The translations under genes were made by a program, and so were the position numbers. Below the pieces are notes generated by a model. It was not told the origin of the DNA. It saw nothing but the letters and a program-made list of their open reading frames with translations, and made no database searches. Positions 59,621 through 64,000 of a stretch of 64,000 bases of DNA are shown here, piece after piece. Position 1 is the stretch's first letter. The number at the start of each line of letters is the position of its first letter. The DNA comes from CAXWPM01 sp965206125 (GTDB lineage Bacteria; Acidobacteriota; Terriglobia; 20CM-2-55-15), in NCBI GenBank assembly GCA_965206125.1, contig CBDBIN010000042.1, forward strand, positions 62,001 through 126,000, given 5' to 3'.

Positions 59621-61237
59621 ATGAAGCGCAAGAAAAGTTCCGAATCGTTCGACCCGCCAAACCCGTCACGCCGAAGTTTGCTCAAGACCGCGGCGTGGGC
59701 CGGGTCGCTTTCGGTAACGGGCGGAGCTATGGGGCTGCTCGGAGGATGTACGAGCGTACCGCCCGAGCCGGAGTCCAACGAAGACCTGACGGCGTTGGGT
59801 GTCGAGGAGGCCATCGCGCGCATTCAGCAAGGCGAGTTGACGGCAGAGGATTACGTCGGCCAACTGCTCAGCCAGTACCGCAAGCACCAGGACCTCAATG
59901 CAGTCGTGACGATCGATGAGGCCCGCGTGTTGGAAGATGCCCGGGCGGTCGATCAAGCCCGAGCCCGGGGTGACCAGTTGGGCCCGCTATCCGGTTTGCC
60001 GTTCGTCGTGAAGGACCAGATCGACGTTGCCGGCTACCCGACTACTTCCGGCAATGCCGCGCTGATGGGTTACGTTCCGGAACACAGCGCCCCGGTCGTC
60101 GACACGATGATTCGCAACGGCGGAGTCGTGTTTGCCAAGACGAACCTGCCCGACATGGTCGCGGGCGGCAATCTCATGGCCGCCGCGGCATCGAGCAATC
60201 GGTTCTTCGGCGCGGTCCACAATCCCTACGACACGACGCGCATTCCCGGCGGCTCGAGCGGCGGGACCGCCGCGGCGCTTGCGGCACGCATGGTTCCGGC
60301 AGGCCTGGGAGAAGATACAGGAGGCTCGGTCCGCTTCCCGGCAGCATTCTGCGGTATTGCCGGCCTTCGTCCTTCGACGTACACGCCGACAAACCTCGCG
60401 CCGGGCGGCACACCCAAGCGGTACGCGGACGCCGGTATCGTTCCCCCGCCACGCCTGCTCGAAACGATCGGGCCAATGGCGCGAACCGTCGCGGATGTCG
60501 CCTTCCTGGATGCCATCATCACCGGCGAAGCCGTCCCGGCGGTCAACCTGGCTGACGTGCGCATCGGGATTCCCCGGCCCGACTACTGGGACAACGAAAT
60601 GATCGACCAGGGCCTGGCGGAAACGATGCTGACAGCATTCTCCCGGCTCACGGATGCCGGCGCCCAGCTGATCGAGATCGATTTCAAGGCCATCCTCCAG
60701 CTCGACGAGGGTGGCCGGTTGAGTGACGCCGTCAGGATTCCGCGAGGAGACTTCTCCTTGTGGCTTGGGGAAAACCTTCCGGGAGTGACGATGGAGGAAG
60801 TGTACGCCCCTCGAGACGTGCCCGATGGAGGCGGTGGACCCGGGCTCGGGATGGAAGAGCGCATCCGGATCGCAACGGAAGCTGCCAGCTACTACGCGGA
60901 TGTTTTCGAATCGAATGGTATCGCGGCGGTCGCGTTCCCAACCATCCCGATCCCCGCACCCCCGATCAATCCGGAAGGCGAGCGGGTCGGACAGCTAACG
61001 ATGATCAACGGCAAGATGATCGACGAGGTGGAGGCGATCGTTCCCAATCTTCGTTTCGGTCCCCGGTTGGGTGCTCCTGGGCTCGTGATACCGGCAGGCC
61101 TCACGGAAGGATTGCCTGTGGGATTGGAATTAGAAGGGCTACCGGGCGACGACAGTCGGTTACTGGGATTGGGTATCGCCGTGGAGAACGTTCTCGGTCC
61201 GATTCCCCCGCCGAGCCTGCTTCAAGACGGAGCATAG
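59621..61237 (+). CDS. Exported amidase-signature hydrolase
   Basis: 538 residues. The start has a twin-arginine-like signal (SRRSLLKTAAWAGSLSVTGG) and a lipobox LLGGC, so it is probably a Tat-exported lipoprotein. The amidase signature triad is complete: Lys131 in PFVVKDQIDVAG, Ser212 in PGGSSGGTAAA, and Ser236 in GEDTGGSVRFPA. Late blocks GAPGLVIPAGLTEGLPVGLELEG agree with family length. It hydrolyses an amide such as a peptide-derivative or mandelamide-like compound; the substrate cannot be read from sequence. GGGGGAT precedes ATG at a good distance. Confidence 0.92.
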   Translation: MKRKKSSESFDPPNPSRRSLLKTAAWAGSLSVTGGAMGLLGGCTSVPPEPESNEDLTALGVEEAIARIQQGELTAEDYVGQLLSQYRKHQDLNAVVTIDEARVLEDARAVDQARARGDQLGPLSGLPFVVKDQIDVAGYPTTSGNAALMGYVPEHSAPVVDTMIRNGGVVFAKTNLPDMVAGGNLMAAAASSNRFFGAVHNPYDTTRIPGGSSGGTAAALAARMVPAGLGEDTGGSVRFPAAFCGIAGLRPSTYTPTNLAPGGTPKRYADAGIVPPPRLLETIGPMARTVADVAFLDAIITGEAVPAVNLADVRIGIPRPDYWDNEMIDQGLAETMLTAFSRLTDAGAQLIEIDFKAILQLDEGGRLSDAVRIPRGDFSLWLGENLPGVTMEEVYAPRDVPDGGGGPGLGMEERIRIATEAASYYADVFESNGIAAVAFPTIPIPAPPINPEGERVGQLTMINGKMIDEVEAIVPNLRFGPRLGAPGLVIPAGLTEGLPVGLELEGLPGDDSRLLGLGIAVENVLGPIPPPSLLQDGA

Positions 61238-61254
61238 ACGCCATAGCGACTCAG

Positions 61255-62298
61255 TTAGCGACGTTGGGGAAATACGGCTGTTATGTTTCGCTTCGGGACC
61301 TGCCCGACCGGGATGCGCGCAACCTCCTTCCTGGATGCAATATCGACGGCGGAAACCGAGTTGGACCCGGCGTTCGCGACATACACAGTCCTGCTATCTG
61401 GTGTGAACGTGAGCCAATCGGGGTGTTCTCCGACGTCCACAGCCCCCAGCAGCGTCAGGTCAGGTAAGGAATAAGCGACAACCTGGCTGTTGACCTTGCT
61501 GCAAACCCAGAGGGTCTTCCCGTCAGGAGCCACGCCAATCCCATGGGCAGGGGACCCCTGCAGGCCGGCCATGTGTCGGTGACTCGGTGGTACGTCCGGC
61601 AGCCGCACCCGGCTGACCTCCTGTCGTCGTTCGAAATCCACAACGGCAAATCCGTGGAATCCGGACAGCTGCACGAACATCCGCTTGGTTGAGCCGTCCG
61701 GGTTCGCCTCGAACGCGATCGGACGGACGCCGCTGTCGAACGAGAGCGACCACGCGGGCGTTTCGGTTTGGGCGTCGATGATCGTAGCGCTTCGCCCTCC
61801 GATCGATCCGGCCACCACGTACTTGCCGTCCGGCGTGACGTAGGTGTTGTGGACACCGCCGCGATTCGGGATGCTCCGTACGTTTTCCTGCGACATCGTG
61901 TCGATGACTTCGACTGCACCTGGCCTCGAGATTATCGAAACATAGACCCACATGCCGTCCTTGCTGATCGCGACGTTGTTGGGCCGGCCGCCCAGGGGTA
62001 TCTGCTTCGTTACGCGGAGTGTCTGTACGTCCACGACGTCGAGCGTATGGTCCGCCTCGTTGCTGAAGTACAGCCATTTTCCGTCCGGGGCTGCCGCGGC
62101 CCCATGGTTGACCTCGATGCCTTTGATCTCGGCCACAACGGCATTCGTTTCCGGGTCGATAAGATGAACGTTGTCGCCGGCGGCGTTGGTTTGGATGATC
62201 CGTACCTGGCCCTGACCGTAGGTTGCCGGGGTGATGAGAACGAGGGTCATGCAGAGCACATGGCCGAGCGACGTTCGTCCGGCGGTGAGTCGCATCAT
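61255..62298 (-). CDS. YVTN beta-propeller secreted protein
   Basis: From ATG 62298, with GGAGG eight bases upstream, 347 residues; the longer frame to 62415 is unlikely. Signal peptide LGHVLCMTLVLITPATYGQG. Seven-blade propeller text: VHLIDPETNAVVAEIKG, YFSNEADHTLDVVDVQTLRV, NVAISKDGMWVYVSI, HNTYVTPDGKYVVAGS, GVAPDGKTLWVCSKVNSQVV and YVANAGSNSVSAVDIASRKEVARIPVG. Such proteins bind or display ligands outside the cell. It is divergent from the CxxCH-protein gene and convergent with the amidase gene. Confidence 0.9.
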   Translation of the reverse strand: MMRLTAGRTSLGHVLCMTLVLITPATYGQGQVRIIQTNAAGDNVHLIDPETNAVVAEIKGIEVNHGAAAAPDGKWLYFSNEADHTLDVVDVQTLRVTKQIPLGGRPNNVAISKDGMWVYVSIISRPGAVEVIDTMSQENVRSIPNRGGVHNTYVTPDGKYVVAGSIGGRSATIIDAQTETPAWSLSFDSGVRPIAFEANPDGSTKRMFVQLSGFHGFAVVDFERRQEVSRVRLPDVPPSHRHMAGLQGSPAHGIGVAPDGKTLWVCSKVNSQVVAYSLPDLTLLGAVDVGEHPDWLTFTPDSRTVYVANAGSNSVSAVDIASRKEVARIPVGQVPKRNITAVFPQRR

Positions 62299-62462
62299 CG
62301 TGGAGCCTCCAAGCGCACTGTAGTCGGAGGAATGCGGGGAAGTCAACGAAAGCGAGGGCCGGGAAACAGTGGCCAGGCGGGTCGTTGCCGACGGCCGCCG
62401 AGTTCTTTGATCCATCCAGACGATCGTGTTATAAACCCGCAGACCTTTCCGGGAGAGACGCG

Positions 62463-63278
62463 ATGCTGGGACGGCCGATCCGGCTGGTGGTTGGGCTGTT
62501 GTTCGTACTGCGAGTCGTAGCCCCTATGGCGACGGCGCAGTCTCTGGACTTTGAGTTCTACCGAGACCGTGTCGAGCCGATTTTCCTGAAAATGCGTGAG
62601 GCGTATGGTCCCGGTGCGCCATGCTTCACCTGCCATACGAAGATTACCAGCCGGTTCCGCCTTCAGCCTGTCTCGGAAGAACTCACCTGGACCGAGGATC
62701 AGTCCCGCCTCAATTTTGAGGCTGTGTCGCGGCTCGTGACGCCCGGGCAGCCGCTCGAGAGCCGCCTGCTGCTCCACCCACTCGCGAACGGAGTGGGAGG
62801 AGATGGTCGGCACTCGGGCGGCAAGCACTTTCAATCTCGAGACGATCCGGACTGGCAGACTCTGGCCGCCTGGGTGCGCACGGCCTCTTCCGACCCGGTG
62901 TCGGCACTCGCCCCCGGACCGGAACTTGATTTCACCGTCTTTCAACAACGAGTGCAACCCGTCTTCTTGAGGAAGCGGACCGGGCTGGCCCGGTGTATCA
63001 CCTGCCACTCTCGCAGTTCTGCGTTTCGGCTGGCACCGCTGCCTCCAGGAAGGACCGCCTGGACCCAAGAGGAGTCCCGTCGCAACTTCGAGGCCGTGAC
63101 GCGGGTGGTCGTCCCCGGCAATCCCCAGGCGAGCCGATTATTGATGATGCCTCTGGCGCCTGAGGCGGGCGGCGATCCGTTCCACCCCGGCGGCAGACAC
63201 TGGACGTCTCGGGACGATGCGGAATGGCGGACGTTGGCTTCCTGGGTACGCGGCGAAGTCCCCGAGGTCCACCGATAG
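62463..63278 (+). CDS. Diheme-type CxxCH exported protein, duplicated module
   Basis: From ATG 62463 (GGGAGAG upstream) 271 residues. Signal peptide RLVVGLLFVLRVVAPMATAQ. Two copies of a ~115-residue module: FEFYRDRVEPIFLKMRE...CFTCH (54-58)...SRLNFEAVSRLVTPGQPLESRLLLHPL...GGKHFQSRDDPDWQTLAAWV and FTVFQQRVQPVFLRKR...CITCH (178-182)...RRNFEAVTRVVVPGNPQASRLLMMPL...GGRHWTSRDDAEWRTLASWV. Each carries one heme-binding CxxCH. It resembles Planctomycete/Acidobacteria cytochrome-like domains; electron transfer outside the membrane is likely. Confidence 0.85.
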   Translation: MLGRPIRLVVGLLFVLRVVAPMATAQSLDFEFYRDRVEPIFLKMREAYGPGAPCFTCHTKITSRFRLQPVSEELTWTEDQSRLNFEAVSRLVTPGQPLESRLLLHPLANGVGGDGRHSGGKHFQSRDDPDWQTLAAWVRTASSDPVSALAPGPELDFTVFQQRVQPVFLRKRTGLARCITCHSRSSAFRLAPLPPGRTAWTQEESRRNFEAVTRVVVPGNPQASRLLMMPLAPEAGGDPFHPGGRHWTSRDDAEWRTLASWVRGEVPEVHR

Positions 63279-63477
63279 AGGGCCCGCGGTTCCCGGATCC
63301 ACCTCCGTTCGATGAAAATCCGAGTTTCGCTCACTGATCGGGTGACACTTCCACGGCCGAGGCACGCCGACTATAATTCCCCGATGCACCGCAGTGGCCT
63401 CTGCTGACCGAAGGCGCGGGACACACATGGAATCGGATCGGGCCGGCGAGAGCCGCTCGACTGACTTAGGGAGAACG

Positions 63478-63966
63478 ATGGGAGCTAGTAAGAAATCCAC
63501 GAAAAAGAAAAAGCCCGTGAGAACGGGTTCTCAGTCGAACACCGGCAAGGATGCGGTGCCGGACGCTGCGGACGGCCTCGAAAAGAGTCTGCGGAGCATG
63601 TTGGGCAGCGCTGAACGCGAGACGAGCGCAATCGAGGCCCTCGACAAGCACTTCGAAACCGGCGACGAAGAGGCGCTCGGGCGGGCCCAGGATCTGCTGA
63701 AAGAGTCCCTGGAGCATCTAAAGGAAGCCCAGAGAGATATCGACGAACTGCTCGCAGCGTGCCTGATCAGCTATGAATACTGGAAAGCCATCACGGACGA
63801 GATCCGAGGCGCTCGCAAGTACGACACGAGGGCTGCAATTCAGATCGACGATGAGTACGAGGGGATTCTCGAGCCTCGGGACTGGCTGCGCATCGCGATC
63901 GGGTATAAGGACATCGGGATCGCCATGCTCAAGAACCTTCGATCCCAGGCCGTGCGGCGTGCCTGA
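63478..63966 (+). CDS. Helical hypothetical protein
   Basis: 162 residues from ATG 63478 with GGGAGAA upstream. A lysine-rich start (GASKKSTKKKKPVRTG) is followed by helical segments: LEKSLRSMLGSAERETSAIEAL, LLKESLEHLKEAQRDIDELLAACLISYEYW and IGYKDIGIAMLKNLRSQ. No signal peptide or known motif. Composition and ribosome site support a real gene; function unknown. Confidence 0.7.
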   Translation: MGASKKSTKKKKPVRTGSQSNTGKDAVPDAADGLEKSLRSMLGSAERETSAIEALDKHFETGDEEALGRAQDLLKESLEHLKEAQRDIDELLAACLISYEYWKAITDEIRGARKYDTRAAIQIDDEYEGILEPRDWLRIAIGYKDIGIAMLKNLRSQAVRRA

Positions 63967-64000
63967 TGGCCGGTTAGGTGTCCCCATCAGTCATTCATGG

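Overview
The window reads as an Acidobacteriota-like genome. Three things point there: an ABC permease of the duplicated-orphan (ADOP) type, an Oar-like TonB receptor with a carboxypeptidase-regulatory N-terminus, and very large NHL-repeat secreted proteins carrying the adhesive-looking beta modules common in that phylum. The assignment is an inference from gene families; there is no rRNA or tRNA in the window to confirm it.

The window has two halves that meet at base 41,094. Bases 1-41,094 are a mosaic accessory region. It holds intact or broken insertion sequences of the IS256, IS4, IS6, IS30, IS3 and IS5 families, pieces of Tn3-type transposons, four intact and three broken serine recombinases, plasmid relics (relaxase, RepA start), a group II intron relic and six toxin-antitoxin loci. 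Several possible defence genes lie among them (DUF262 plus RelA/SpoT, a PLD-like protein, helicase, HNH and restriction relics). Seven nearly identical copies of a 118-bp palindromic element are scattered through it. From 41,095 to the end there are no mobile elements. That half holds a co-oriented operon (TPR relic, TonB receptor, FecR-domain protein, CHASE2-cyclase, giant NHL protein), a convergent paralogue of the NHL protein, and a run of housekeeping-type genes: NYN nuclease, PLP ammonia-lyase/racemase, amidase, YVTN propeller, diheme CxxCH protein and a small unknown protein.

The most interesting item is the 118-bp palindrome. It begins and ends with CTAG. If CTAG is the target duplication, each insertion adds 114 bp, exactly 38 codons, and it sits in frame inside at least two protein genes without closing them. 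In one of these (DUF262, copy 7) the stop codon that the element normally carries in that frame has become CAA. In an IS30 transposase with the same orientation and phase (copy 4) the stop is kept and the gene is dead. This resembles the Rickettsia palindromic elements in behaviour.

Two small genes carry an in-frame TGA exactly where a Cys of a CxxC motif is expected. One is an ArsC-family redox protein (14,655-14,999), the stronger selenoprotein candidate; the other is a zinc-ribbon protein (12,811-12,984). A third point is a cassette of two thiol-redox proteins followed by two paralogous secreted peptides with eight conserved cysteines (4,095-6,160).
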